Shown here piece after piece: positions 42,239-50,445 of a stretch of 64,000 bases of DNA. Numbering within the stretch: position 1 is the stretch's first letter; every line of letters starts with the position of its first letter. The notes beneath the pieces were generated by a model, which was not told the DNA's origin, did no database searches, and worked only from the letters and a program-made list of their open reading frames with translations. This DNA is from CAWINX01 sp963702055 (GTDB lineage Bacteria; Actinomycetota; Thermoleophilia; Solirubrobacterales; 70-9), in NCBI GenBank assembly GCA_963702055.1, contig OY969702.1, positions 1,922,001-1,986,000 of the forward strand. Direction: 5' to 3'. Position numbers and translations under genes: made by a program.

Positions 42239-43608
42239 GGCGAGCCCTCCGGGGTGGGCGGCTCGCGGCGATCGAGCATCCGCGCGTCGGTGTCGACCAG
42301 CTCGCGCTCGATTGCCGAGAGCCGGTGCTGGACCAGGAAGGAGCGCCGCCCGACCAGCCACAGCGCCTCGCCGCGGCGCAGGGTCGGCACCAGCTCCAGC
42401 TCGGTGGCGCTGAGGCCGAGCAGATTGCGCAGCGCCTCCAGCTGATCGGGGGGCTGGGCGTAGATCACCTTGGTGTCGGTGTCGGCGATCAGCCCTTCGG
42501 CGATCCGCGCCTCCCGCGACCCCGCCGCCCCGGCGGCGCCGAGGTCGGAGAGGCGGTGCAAGACCATGATGTTCTGCACCCCGTTGGCGCGGGAGAGCTT
42601 GAAGCTCTGCTGCAGCCACTCGGCGACGCCGATATGGCTGGCGACGCGCCAGCCCTCGTCGAGGCCGACGATCACCTTGCGGCCGGGGTCGCCGCCGCGC
42701 TCGGCCTCGCGCTTTCGCTCCAAGACGATCCCCTGCAGCCAGGCGGCGGCGCAGGTCATCAGGATCCCCAGCGCCGCGGAGTCCTGCACGGCGCTCAGGT
42801 CCAATACGACCAGCGGCGCTTCGAGGTCGAGCGCCCCGCTGGTCGGCCCGTCGAACATCCCGCGCAGATCGCCCTCGCAGAGGCGGCGCAGCGCCAGCGC
42901 CGCCTCGCGGTTGGCCTCGGCAAAGCGCTCCCGGGTGCCGGCCGAGACCCCGTCGACCATTTTCTCGCCGGGGTGAAGCAGCGCCTCGACCACCTCAGGC
43001 AAGGTCGGCTCCGCGCCCTCCTTTCCACCCACCTCTTCCAGCGCGGCGCCGAGACCGGCGTCCTCCTCCGGCCCCAGCTCGCGGCGCAGCGCCGCCTGCG
43101 CTACCGAGCGCAAGAGGCTGAGCTGGGCGTCGCGCCCACCGCGTGGGCTGAGCGGGTTGAGGCGGACATCGCCGCCCGGACGAAGGGCGATCGGCTCGCC
43201 GCCGAGCGCCCGCGCCAGCGGCGCGTACTCGGACTTCGGATCGAGAATCCAGGCCTGGCGCCCGAAGACGCGCTGGCGGGTGATGTAGGTCTTTAGGAAG
43301 GCCGACTTGCCGCGGCCGATCTGGCCGACCACAAGCATGTTGGGGCCGGGCAGGATGCCGCGCTCATAGAGCACCCACGGGTCATAGAGCCAGGAGCCGC
43401 CGTAGGCGTCGCGGCCGATGTAGGTGCCGGGGGCGCCTAGGCCGCCCTCGGCGACGAAGGGGTAGGCGGCCTGGAAGTGGGCGGTGGTGGCGGAATGTCC
43501 GGGGCGCTCCCCCGCCCGCGATCGGCGCAGGAGGCGGGCGCCGCGCGGGCGGGGAAGGGAGGGGTAGCGCTCCCGGATCGCCGCCGGGGAAGGGGAGGGG
43601 GCTCTCAT
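42235..43608 (-). CDS. VirB4-family conjugation ATPase
   Basis: 457 residues from ATG 43608, overlapping the SCO6880-type gene by 4 bases. The motor has Walker A MLVVGQIGRGKSAFLKT and Walker B KVIVGLDEGWRVA, with WILDPKSEY and a C-terminal NIMVLHRLSDL. The N-terminal VirB4 half is not in this protein, and a SCO6880-type protein ahead of it supplies that half, as in other actinobacterial ICEs. It powers pilus/channel assembly at the membrane. Confidence 0.9.
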   Translation of the reverse strand: MRAPSPSPAAIRERYPSLPRPRGARLLRRSRAGERPGHSATTAHFQAAYPFVAEGGLGAPGTYIGRDAYGGSWLYDPWVLYERGILPGPNMLVVGQIGRGKSAFLKTYITRQRVFGRQAWILDPKSEYAPLARALGGEPIALRPGGDVRLNPLSPRGGRDAQLSLLRSVAQAALRRELGPEEDAGLGAALEEVGGKEGAEPTLPEVVEALLHPGEKMVDGVSAGTRERFAEANREAALALRRLCEGDLRGMFDGPTSGALDLEAPLVVLDLSAVQDSAALGILMTCAAAWLQGIVLERKREAERGGDPGRKVIVGLDEGWRVASHIGVAEWLQQSFKLSRANGVQNIMVLHRLSDLGAAGAAGSREARIAEGLIADTDTKVIYAQPPDQLEALRNLLGLSATELELVPTLRRGEALWLVGRRSFLVQHRLSAIERELVDTDARMLDRREPPTPEGSP

Positions 43609-45101
43609 GCGAGCCCCCGACCCAGCGGCAAGCTGAAGGCAAAGCCGGCGTCTTGTTCGCCGTAGAGGCGCTGCAGCTCGAGGCGGGCGAGCTGGGCGGC
43701 GTGCTCTACCTCTGAGGCGGTGCGGTCGAGCTCCTCCAGCGACGGAGCCGAGACGGTGATGTAGCCGGCGAAGCGCATCTCGGCGTGCCCGTCGGCCAGC
43801 TCCTCCTCGCGGCGCGAGGCGGCCTGCTGGCGGCGGCGGATCCGCGCCGTGGTCATGAAGCCCTGGCGCTCGCGGGCCATCTCCTCGGCGACCTCGGCGG
43901 TCTGCGCCGCCTCGGCCTTTCGCATCGCCACCGAGTAGGGGATCGGCTCGATCGTCACCGAGACGCTGCGAAGCGCGGTGGTCTGCATCAGCAGCGGCGC
44001 CAGGAAAGCGGGGCCGACGTCGGAGCGCGGCCAGGCGGCGATCCAGTAGCTGGCGTGAAAGGCGGAGTCGGAGCGATAGTGGGCCCAGCTCGCCTGATCG
44101 GCGAGCGGCCCCATCAGGGCGGGGTCGACGCCCTCGCGCCCGGGCTCGGCGAGCGCCGAGCGGGCGCGGGCGCCGCGGCCGTAGGGATCGAAGGCGTCGC
44201 GGATCACCTCGGCGTAGTTGCGCGGTCGCAGCAGCCCGAAGACGGTTACCTCGGCGATCGTCAGCCGCTCGGCGAGGCTCTCGGCTTCGCGCAGCAGCAG
44301 CTCGCAGGCCGCCTGATCGCCGCCGCCGAGGCGGCGCAGCTCGCGGGCGCCGCGGCGCTGGTCGATCTGCAGGGCGAGGAGGATCTCGTGCTCCTGGGTC
44401 GCCGGGGCCGCGGACTCGAGCAGTTCGATGTAGGAGCGGACCAGGTTGGAGTCGAGCGGCACCGCGCGGTCGCGCTCGGCTTGCAGGTGCCCGGCCAGCT
44501 GATCGGCTGGAGCGGGCAGGGTGCGCTCGATCCACTGCAAGCGGCGCAGCGGGCTGCCGTCGCGCCCGGAGGCGGCGAGGACGGCGCCCCAGGCTTCGAG
44601 CTTTCGCTCCTGCTCGGCGGCGTCGCGCAAGCCGAAGGCGCCGGCTCGGACCGCGATTGCCGCGGTGTAGGTGCCGGCGCCGCGATCGCGGATCACGCCG
44701 ATCTCCTCCTGGCCGTAGGGGACCTCGAGCAGGTCGAGGTCGACCAGCTCGGCGGGCAGCGAAGGCTCATAGACGGCCTCGCCGTCGTGTATCCGCACCC
44801 CGGCACTCGGGGTCAGCGAGCGGTAGCCGCCCGCCCGCTCGCGGCGGCGCAGCGCCCAGCGCAGCGCGACCGGCGCCCACTCGTCGAGTGTGCGCCCCTC
44901 AAGCGGCACGAATATCACTGCTCCGGCGGCGCAGATCGCCGCCAGCCCAACCAAGAGGCCAAGAAAGCTCCGCAACCCATACAGCGCCGCCAGCCCGACG
45001 GCGGCGGCGACCGCGACGATCGCCACCTGGCCGAGGCGCAGCGGTCCGACGACCCCGCGCTGTTCCAGCGGACCGAAGCGGTAGCGGCGCGGCGTGCTCA
45101 C
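43605..45101 (-). CDS. SCO6880-family conjugation protein (PrgI-like N-terminus plus VirB4 N-domain-like)
   Basis: 498 residues. Two adjacent N-terminal membrane segments (QVAIVAVAAAVGLAALYGL and FLGLLVGLAAICAAGAVIFV) match the SCO6880 family. The rest of the protein (AVYEPSLPAELVDLDLLEV, TYTAAIAVRAGAFGL, NYAEVIRDAFDPYGR, RARSALAEPGREG) is strand-helix sequence without Walker motifs, like the VirB4 N-domain. It works with the following VirB4-type ATPase in the inner-membrane part of the channel. Hallmark of actinobacterial conjugation systems. Confidence 0.9.
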   Translation of the reverse strand: MSTPRRYRFGPLEQRGVVGPLRLGQVAIVAVAAAVGLAALYGLRSFLGLLVGLAAICAAGAVIFVPLEGRTLDEWAPVALRWALRRRERAGGYRSLTPSAGVRIHDGEAVYEPSLPAELVDLDLLEVPYGQEEIGVIRDRGAGTYTAAIAVRAGAFGLRDAAEQERKLEAWGAVLAASGRDGSPLRRLQWIERTLPAPADQLAGHLQAERDRAVPLDSNLVRSYIELLESAAPATQEHEILLALQIDQRRGARELRRLGGGDQAACELLLREAESLAERLTIAEVTVFGLLRPRNYAEVIRDAFDPYGRGARARSALAEPGREGVDPALMGPLADQASWAHYRSDSAFHASYWIAAWPRSDVGPAFLAPLLMQTTALRSVSVTIEPIPYSVAMRKAEAAQTAEVAEEMARERQGFMTTARIRRRQQAASRREEELADGHAEMRFAGYITVSAPSLEELDRTASEVEHAAQLARLELQRLYGEQDAGFAFSLPLGRGLA

Positions 45102-46795
45102 GCGCTGCCCTTGCCGCCGGGCTTTGCCGCCTTCACCTCCGGCGCCGGTCGCGGCGGCTCGTTGCCGGCGCCGGGCGCCTTACCGCCCTCGGCCTGCTGA
45201 GGTCCACCGACCGAACCGCCGCCACTCTTGGTGGGTCGAGCGGGAGCCTCTCCGGCTGGTCTGCCCCCGGCTCCTGCCGAGGACTTCTCCCCGGCGGCGC
45301 CCGCCGCCTCGGCAGTCGCGGTGTCGCCAAGCCGCCCCGCTGCCGCTTTGGACGCTCGGGCCGCTGCGACCGGAGCCGCGACGGCGGCTGCGCCGACTCC
45401 CACCGCGCCACCGGCAGCGCCTGCCGCGCTGCCTCCGGCCTCGGCTCCGCCGCCGGCGGGGGAGGCGGCGGAGCCTCGTGCTCCGCCGCCGAGTCCGCTC
45501 CGCGCTCCGCCGGGCGCTCCGCCGTTTTGTCCGCCCGGAGCCCCGCCACCGCCCTGCGCTCCGCCCCCGGATCCCCACTGAGCGCGCGCGGCGTTTCGCA
45601 TCACCGCTGCGCTGCTGGTCAGCTGGGCGCCGCTGACCGCGGTGCCCGCCGCCGAGTGGCGACCGTAGGCGGCGGCCATCGCACCTTCTGCGAAGGGCAC
45701 CAGCTTGATCAGCACGAAGGGGGCGAAGCAGGCGAGCAGCATCAGCGCCGCCGCGGCGAGGATGTGCTCGACCTGGCCGTCGTTTTGGCTGAGCAGCCCG
45801 GCGGCCAGCGAGATGATCGCGACGATCACGAACTTCGAGACGATCACGACGACCAGGAGCTCTCCGGTTCGTCGCAACGCCCCCGACCAGCGGGGCCAGA
45901 TCGAGGCGGCGAGCGCCATCGGCGCAAACAGCGCCACCACGTAGATCGCTGCGTCTCGCATCAGCAGCTCGATCCAGACGAAGAAGGCGGCGAAGGCGCC
46001 GATGATCGCCGCCAGGAAGGTGACGAAGAGCGGCGCGGCGACGGCGCCACCCGCACCGCCCGCAGCGGTGCCGACCCCGGGCCCCGCCCCCGCCGTCCCG
46101 GCGGCGGCGCCCGCGGAGCCGCCGGCTTTGCTGAGGCCGTGGATCGCGCCGCGGAAGAAGTGCTCGCTGTTGTGGTTGGTCGAGACGGCGATCGCGTGGG
46201 AAAGCCCATCGGTCGCGGTGATCAGCATCTGCACGACCAGGTAGGCGACGCTGGAGGCGATGAAGGCGAGCGGCAGGTTGACCAGGACCGCTCGTCCCAG
46301 CAGCGCCGCGTTGCCCTGGGCGAGCCCTTCCAGAACGGCGAAGAGCAGCATCGCCGTCGCCAGCAGGGCGGCGATCTCCGCCATCCGCCGGTACTGGCTG
46401 ATGAAGCCCTTGGTGGTCAGCTTCGGCGTCGTCGTCTTCTCGATCAGCGAGACGACTTGGGAGATCAGCCAGCTCGCGCCGTCGGTGACCCAGCTGGTGA
46501 TCTGGTTGAAGATCCCGTTGCCGATCCCCGCCACCGCGGATTTGATCGGCGAGGTGATTGCGCCGACCGCGCCGTCGGTGACCGCATTGCAGGCGTCGCC
46601 GACCGGGTTGCCGCCACCGACCGCTCCGCCTGTGATCGCGCCGAGCCCGCCGCTGACCGCATCGGCGGGAGCGCTGCCGACGTCGCAGGCGACGTTCGCC
46701 CGCGCCCGCGGCGGCTCGGGCTGGGCGAGCACGATCAGCGCCCCGAGCAGCGCGGCGAGGCAAGCCGCGATCAGCTGTCTACGGCATAGCGCCAT
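45098..46795 (-). CDS. TrbL/VirB6-like polytopic conjugation protein
   Basis: 565 residues from ATG 46795; an in-frame earlier start overlapping the previous gene is less likely. After a signal-like segment (LIAACLAALLGALIVLAQ) there are about six transmembrane helices, for example LLATAMLLFAVLEGLA, FIASSVAYLVVQMLI, FVTFLAAIIGAFAAFFVWIEL, AIYVVALFAPMALAA and HILAAAALMLLACFAPFVLI. The C-terminal ~190 residues are very Gly/Ala-rich and probably disordered outside or in the cytoplasm. Likely the membrane channel component. Confidence 0.85.
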   Translation of the reverse strand: MALCRRQLIAACLAALLGALIVLAQPEPPRARANVACDVGSAPADAVSGGLGAITGGAVGGGNPVGDACNAVTDGAVGAITSPIKSAVAGIGNGIFNQITSWVTDGASWLISQVVSLIEKTTTPKLTTKGFISQYRRMAEIAALLATAMLLFAVLEGLAQGNAALLGRAVLVNLPLAFIASSVAYLVVQMLITATDGLSHAIAVSTNHNSEHFFRGAIHGLSKAGGSAGAAAGTAGAGPGVGTAAGGAGGAVAAPLFVTFLAAIIGAFAAFFVWIELLMRDAAIYVVALFAPMALAASIWPRWSGALRRTGELLVVVIVSKFVIVAIISLAAGLLSQNDGQVEHILAAAALMLLACFAPFVLIKLVPFAEGAMAAAYGRHSAAGTAVSGAQLTSSAAVMRNAARAQWGSGGGAQGGGGAPGGQNGGAPGGARSGLGGGARGSAASPAGGGAEAGGSAAGAAGGAVGVGAAAVAAPVAAARASKAAAGRLGDTATAEAAGAAGEKSSAGAGGRPAGEAPARPTKSGGGSVGGPQQAEGGKAPGAGNEPPRPAPEVKAAKPGGKGSA

Positions 46796-47471
46796 AGCTG
46801 CGCAGCCTCCGGGCCAGCTCGAGGACGTCGAAGCCGCCGAGCCGCCCTCCTTTGGTCTCGATCTTCGGGGTAGGGCCGAAGCCACCGCGGGTGGCGGCGA
46901 TCTTCCACTCGCCGCCCTGCCAGGCCAACTCGGTGTGGGTGAGGCCGAAGTAGGCGCCCGGCTCTACCGCCGAGGCGTTGCCGAGCAGGGTGAAGCCCCA
47001 GGTGAGGATGCGGGCTCGGGCCGGGGAGTAGGACTCGACCCGGTAGCCGATCGGCACCGCGACGTAGAGCGTTTGGATGCCGTGGGCGATGCCCTCCCCG
47101 ATCGGCCCGGCGGCGATCCGTCGCTCGCCGGGGGAGTTGGCGGCGAACATCGTCGCCGCGTAGTCGGGTGTCGCCACGAGGTCGATCCGTTGCCGCAGGA
47201 CGGCCGGGTGCAGGATTGTCGGGTCGGCGAAGGCGCGCTGGTAGCCGGCCACCGCGGCGGCGGCCCCGGCGGCGGAGTGGGGGTAGCCGAGCGGCACGCC
47301 GGCGACTGAGTGGGTCGGTTCGGTTGAGTCGGAGCCACTCGCGGCTTGAGAGCCGGAGTGGCCCAGCAGGGCGCCGATCGCGAAGGCGACCGCGACCGCC
47401 AGGGCGAGGAGTCCGAGCGGAGCCCCGCGCCGCTTCGGTGTGGCGCGGTCGAGGGAGCGTCCGGCGACCAT
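46779..47471 (-). CDS. TcpC/VirB8-like conjugation protein
   Basis: 230 residues. One N-terminal membrane helix (LGLLALAVAVAFAIGALLG, about 18-36) is followed by a NTF2-like periplasmic/extracytoplasmic domain with IDLVATPDYAATMFAANSPG, QTLYVAVPIGYRVESYS and ELAWQGGEWKIAATRGG. This layout is the VirB8/TcpC type of channel scaffold. It overlaps the TrbL-like gene by 17 nt and the pilin gene by 1 nt. Confidence 0.8.
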   Translation of the reverse strand: MVAGRSLDRATPKRRGAPLGLLALAVAVAFAIGALLGHSGSQAASGSDSTEPTHSVAGVPLGYPHSAAGAAAAVAGYQRAFADPTILHPAVLRQRIDLVATPDYAATMFAANSPGERRIAAGPIGEGIAHGIQTLYVAVPIGYRVESYSPARARILTWGFTLLGNASAVEPGAYFGLTHTELAWQGGEWKIAATRGGFGPTPKIETKGGRLGGFDVLELARRLRSYGAMP

Positions 47472-47791
47472 CAGTGGACGGCGGAGCCGGAGCTGTAGAA
47501 GAAGTTGACGATTGCCGAGGCGGCGCCGACCACGAAGGCGCCGGCTGCCCCGTAGAGCGCCTTGGTTTTGCCGTCAGCGGCCTGGCTGTAGTTGTTGGTG
47601 CGGGTGCCGAAGCCCCACTGGGCGGCGCCGATCACCACCGCGGCTCCGCAGCCGAGCAGCGCCACCGCAGCGACCCCGTTCAGCAGTTTCTCCAGCGCCG
47701 AGGTTCCGGGCAGTCCTTTCGGGTTGGGCTTGACACTGATCGCGGCAAGCGCCGAGATCAGGTGGAAGTTGATCAGCGTTGCGAGCGGCAC
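47471..47791 (-). CDS. VirB2-like pilin or small membrane subunit
   Basis: 106 residues from GTG 47791 with AAAGGAGG 8 nt upstream. Two hydrophobic segments, LLNGVAAVALLGCGAAVVIGAA and ALYGAAGAFVVGAASAIVNFF, are separated by a short polar loop (GTRTNNYSQAADGKTK), the two-helix pattern of VirB2/TrbC pilins and of small actinobacterial T4SS membrane subunits. First gene of the minus-strand transfer operon. A partial copy of its helix-1 codons lies at 49441-49488. Confidence 0.8.
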   Translation of the reverse strand: MPLATLINFHLISALAAISVKPNPKGLPGTSALEKLLNGVAAVALLGCGAAVVIGAAQWGFGTRTNNYSQAADGKTKALYGAAGAFVVGAASAIVNFFYSSGSAVH

Positions 47792-47953
47792 GACGGGCCT
47801 CCTTTGCGGTCAACAAGGTCTCTGCCTTTGTTGTCCGCGCCGAAGGCCGGTTGCCTCACCCGATCTCTCATCCGCCTCGGGAAGCCCGGATACTCCCCGG
47901 CGCCATGAGCGCCTACTACCGCCTGAGTTCTCGATCGTGCCCTCGGGGCGCTC

Positions 47954-48217
47954 TTGCGCGTCCAGTTCACGACGCAGGGTCGCGATGTCGTCGACTACGC
48001 GGTGGTCCTGCTCTTGGAGACCGAGAAGGGGACGGAGACGATTCGCGTCTACGACGGCGCCCACAGCCACAACGAGATGCACCGATATACCCGCAGCGCA
48101 GGCAAGCAGCCGGGAACGGTCTTCCACAGCGGTACTCTTGGAGAAGGAATGCGCGCCGCGATCACCGAGGTCGAGCGCGGATACCGCGAGATGATCGAAG
48201 GATGGGAAAGGCAATGA
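47954..48217 (+). CDS. small conserved protein, first of a two-gene pair
   Basis: 87 residues. TTG 47954 is the only start because a stop lies in frame at 47924. QFTTQGRDVVDYAVVLLLETEKG and ETIRVYDGAHSHNEMHRYTR form an apparent beta-hairpin core, ending with a helix (MRAAITEVERGYREMIEGWER). It resembles an uncharacterised actinobacterial family often encoded ahead of a second small protein; a toxin-antitoxin-like pair is possible. It overlaps the next gene by 4 bases. Confidence 0.6.
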   Translation: MRVQFTTQGRDVVDYAVVLLLETEKGTETIRVYDGAHSHNEMHRYTRSAGKQPGTVFHSGTLGEGMRAAITEVERGYREMIEGWERQ

Positions 48218-48441
48218 GCACCGAAAGCAGTCGTTCTCCCGCCGCCAAGGTGATGGACGAAGCGATCGACCTCGCGATCGAGGGCCGCTCGCCCTATCCG
48301 GAGCGCGCTGCGTTCATCGACGCCGACGCCCCTTTGGCCGGCCACGATATCGAGCGCGCTGCCGACGACGGCCTCGCGGTCGTTCTCGTCTCAGCCGATG
48401 GCAGCACCCGGGTTCTCAAGCCCGAACTCGCCGCTCACTGA
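48214..48441 (+). CDS. small acidic protein, second of a two-gene pair
   Basis: 75 residues from ATG 48214 (ATGA overlap with the first gene). It has a helix (MDEAIDLAIEGRSPY) and a strand-rich C-terminal half (GLAVVLVSADGSTRVLKPE). Acidic, small and coupled to its partner as antitoxins often are, but no DNA-binding motif is evident. Function unknown. Confidence 0.5.
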   Translation: MSTESSRSPAAKVMDEAIDLAIEGRSPYPERAAFIDADAPLAGHDIERAADDGLAVVLVSADGSTRVLKPELAAH

Positions 48442-48693
48442 TCTGGCGTTCCGGCTGAGTGGCCGATCGGTGCATGTCCCTGCATTCGTGTGCGGAAGGG
48501 CAGGTCGCGCCTACCTGAAGACGCCGAGGCCGAGTGCCTCATGAGACAGTGAGGTGTCCTCGTCGCGTCGAGACCGCGGTGCCCTCGTGAGAGCGCGGCA
48601 CGCTTCGGCTGGGCTTCCCGAGGAGCGGGAATGGGCCGTTACGAAATGCAGTGGCGCGACGAACTCTCCGACCTACATGGCCGCGCTTGTAGG

Positions 48694-48722
48694 CCCCGCG
48701 GGAGGCGCTTCCTCCCACGGGG
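48694..48722. terminator. terminator-like hairpin between convergent genes
   Basis: CCCCGCGGGAGG (48694-48705), loop CGCTT, CCTCCCACGGGG (48711-48722): a 12-bp stem with one mismatch, 12 nt from the stop of the minus-strand gene 48734-49300. No U-run on either strand, so bidirectional transcription roadblock rather than a full intrinsic terminator. Confidence 0.5.
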
Positions 48723-48733
48723 CGCCAACTAAT

Positions 48734-49300
48734 TTAGCCGGATAGGCAGTACGCCTGCACCGTCAGCGGCGCAGGGGAGACGAGCGTATTTTTGCCCTCG
48801 ACGCGCCAACCGTTGCCCTGCTTGAGGGTCGTCCTGAGGTTGTTCTCGCTTTGAGTCCAGTAACCGCCACCGCTGAGCATGACCGAGCCGGTGGGGCAAG
48901 CAACGTCCGCCGTGCCCTCCGAAGAGCCGGGGACCTGGACGGTGTTCTGCACGATTGTGATGGTTCCCAGATCCCCTGCGCGGACCTCGCCGTCGACGAT
49001 CTTCCCCGATGTGACCGCGTTATCCGCCAGCTTCGAGGTGGTGATCGCGCTGTCGGCCAACTTCGAGGTAGTGACTCCCGCCTCGGCCAGCTTCGAGGTG
49101 GTGACCGCCGCCTCGGCCAACTTCGAGGTCGTGACCGCGCGGTTCTTGATCGCCCTCGTTGTGACTGCGTTCCGCTTGATGTTCTTGGCGCCCACGCGGG
49201 CCCTGTTCACGGCAAGAGCCGAGCCGCCGAGAGCGACGAACAGAGCGAGCAGGGCGATCGCATGCGCTGACGTGAACCGCGTGCGGATCGGCTTTCTCAT
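48734..49300 (-). CDS. secreted protein with ten-residue repeats
   Basis: 188 residues from ATG 49300. Signal/anchor HAIALLALFVALGGSALAV. Residues ~35-95 contain about five copies of a ten-residue unit of the form AVTTSKLAEA, with units AVTTSKLAEA, GVTTSKLADS, AITTSKLADN and AVTSGKIVDG visible in order. A beta-rich Cys-containing C-terminal domain follows (ADVACPTGSVMLSGGGYW...VQAYCLSG). Same family as 37476-38057. The repeats probably form an elongated stacked stalk and the C-terminal domain a tip. No homologue function is known to me. Confidence 0.75.
   Translation of the reverse strand: MRKPIRTRFTSAHAIALLALFVALGGSALAVNRARVGAKNIKRNAVTTRAIKNRAVTTSKLAEAAVTTSKLAEAGVTTSKLADSAITTSKLADNAVTSGKIVDGEVRAGDLGTITIVQNTVQVPGSSEGTADVACPTGSVMLSGGGYWTQSENNLRTTLKQGNGWRVEGKNTLVSPAPLTVQAYCLSG
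49027..49146 (-). repeat. four tandem 30-bp coding repeats
   Basis: Units of 30 bp starting CCA[AG]CTTCGAGGT at 49027, 49057, 49087 and 49117 encode the ten-residue repeats of the secreted protein, with a few silent and replacement differences. Confidence 0.85.
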
Positions 49301-49440
49301 CTGACTGAACCTCCCATGTGGGTCTTTCCGCGGGTTCCCAGGTCGCTCAGACGCCCGCATCGCCGGATCCGACGAATGACCGCGATCCTAGCCATTTGTG
49401 AGTTACATCACAAGTGGCGACTTTTGTCATGAATCTCCGT

Positions 49441-49488
49441 ACCACCGCGGCTCCCCAGCTGAGCAGCGCCACCGCGGCGACGCCGTTC
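49441..49488 (-). pseudogene. fragment of the VirB2-like pilin gene
   Basis: 48 nt matching 47634-47681 with about four mismatches and no gaps. The corresponding minus-strand frame reads QNGVAAVALLSWGAAVV, the first helix of the pilin. The remainder of the gene is absent, so this is a leftover of a duplication in the T4SS region. It sits in the 353-nt gap 49301-49653 between the secreted protein and the AbiE pair. Confidence 0.7.
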
Positions 49489-49619
49489 TGCATTCTGCAG
49501 TTTCTTCCGCCCCGAAGTTCCGAGCAACCTTGTTTCAATCCCCTCGGTAGCCGAGGCCTAGGTTCTGGTCGGCACCAGGCGTCAGCCGGCGCTGAGGGTG
49601 TGGTGAATGTCATATTATT

Positions 49620-49632
49620 CACGTTAAACGTG
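49620..49632. promoter_or_regulatory. candidate AbiEi operator
   Basis: CACGT-TAA-ACGTG is a perfect dyad 21 nt before the AbiEi start codon. AbiEi antitoxins repress their own operon through inverted repeats, which this position fits. Confidence 0.5.
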
Positions 49633-49653
49633 TATTCGCTACAGTAGGCCACT

Positions 49654-50445
49654 ATGACCCGCCACACGCTCAAACCCCTCGATGACCGCCTCGCCGTCGG
49701 CAAGTCCACGCTGACAAGCCGTGAGCTGCGCGAGGAGCTGGGGATCTCCCCCCAGGCCACCTCCAACCTGCTGGCGCGTTGGCGCCAAGCCGGCCTGGTC
49801 GACCGGGTCGCCCGCGGCCGCTATGCGATCCGCCAGATCGGCCTGCTCGGGACCAGAGCTTCCTCCGAGGACATCGCCCTTGCCGTAGCCGCACTTCTCG
49901 GCTCCGAGCCCCATCGAATCGCCTACCGCTCCGCCCTTGACTTCCATGGCCTGTTGACCCGCCCGGTGCGAACGGTCCAGGTCGCCACTCCTCGCCGTCT
50001 CGCCGTCATCGGCATAAGCGGTCGTCCGATCGAGGCGATCTTCGAGCCCGCAGAGACTGTGGGAATCGGCAGCGAACCGGCCGGGCACGGCGCTTTCGTC
50101 TCCGACCTGGAGCGCACCCTGATCGACGCCGCCGCCCGGCCCGACCTGGTCGGCGGACACCTGGCGATCGCCGAGGCGCTTTCTGCCTGTAATCCCGACC
50201 CCAAGCGGCTGACGACGCTCGCCGAGGAACTCAGCGCCAGCGCTGCGCTACGGCGGATCGGCTCGCTCGCCGATCGCCTCCAGGTGGCCGGCCTTGCCGG
50301 GAAGCTCGCCCCCAACCAGTCACTCAGCGCCGACCTCGACCTCGACCCGAGGTTGAAAGAACTGGCCGTCGCCTTTCGCGATCCCCATTGGAGGATGCGC
50401 TGGCCGGTGGCCCCGGCAGCGCTTGCCGCGGAGATAGCGCAGTGA
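49654..50445 (+). CDS. AbiEi-like antitoxin (type IV toxin-antitoxin)
   Basis: 263 residues. The N-terminal winged helix (STLTSRELREELGISPQATSNLLARWRQ) and the C-terminal domain with RIAYRSALDFHGLLTRPV and SDLERTLIDAAARPDL are the AbiEi antitoxin pattern: autorepressor plus antagonist of the nucleotidyltransferase. It overlaps the toxin gene by 4 bases (GTGA). Stabilises the element and can give abortive infection resistance to phage. Confidence 0.88.
   Translation: MTRHTLKPLDDRLAVGKSTLTSRELREELGISPQATSNLLARWRQAGLVDRVARGRYAIRQIGLLGTRASSEDIALAVAALLGSEPHRIAYRSALDFHGLLTRPVRTVQVATPRRLAVIGISGRPIEAIFEPAETVGIGSEPAGHGAFVSDLERTLIDAAARPDLVGGHLAIAEALSACNPDPKRLTTLAEELSASAALRRIGSLADRLQVAGLAGKLAPNQSLSADLDLDPRLKELAVAFRDPHWRMRWPVAPAALAAEIAQ

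Noticed and set aside
44657..46789. 710-aa plus-strand frame over the SCO6880-type and TrbL-like genes
   Set aside because: Repetitive Arg/Ala translation; it is the complement of two genes with clear conjugation features.
49027..49146. Four 30-bp repeats as a CRISPR array
   Set aside because: The units are contiguous, in frame and code for ten-residue protein repeats; there are no spacers and no cas genes.
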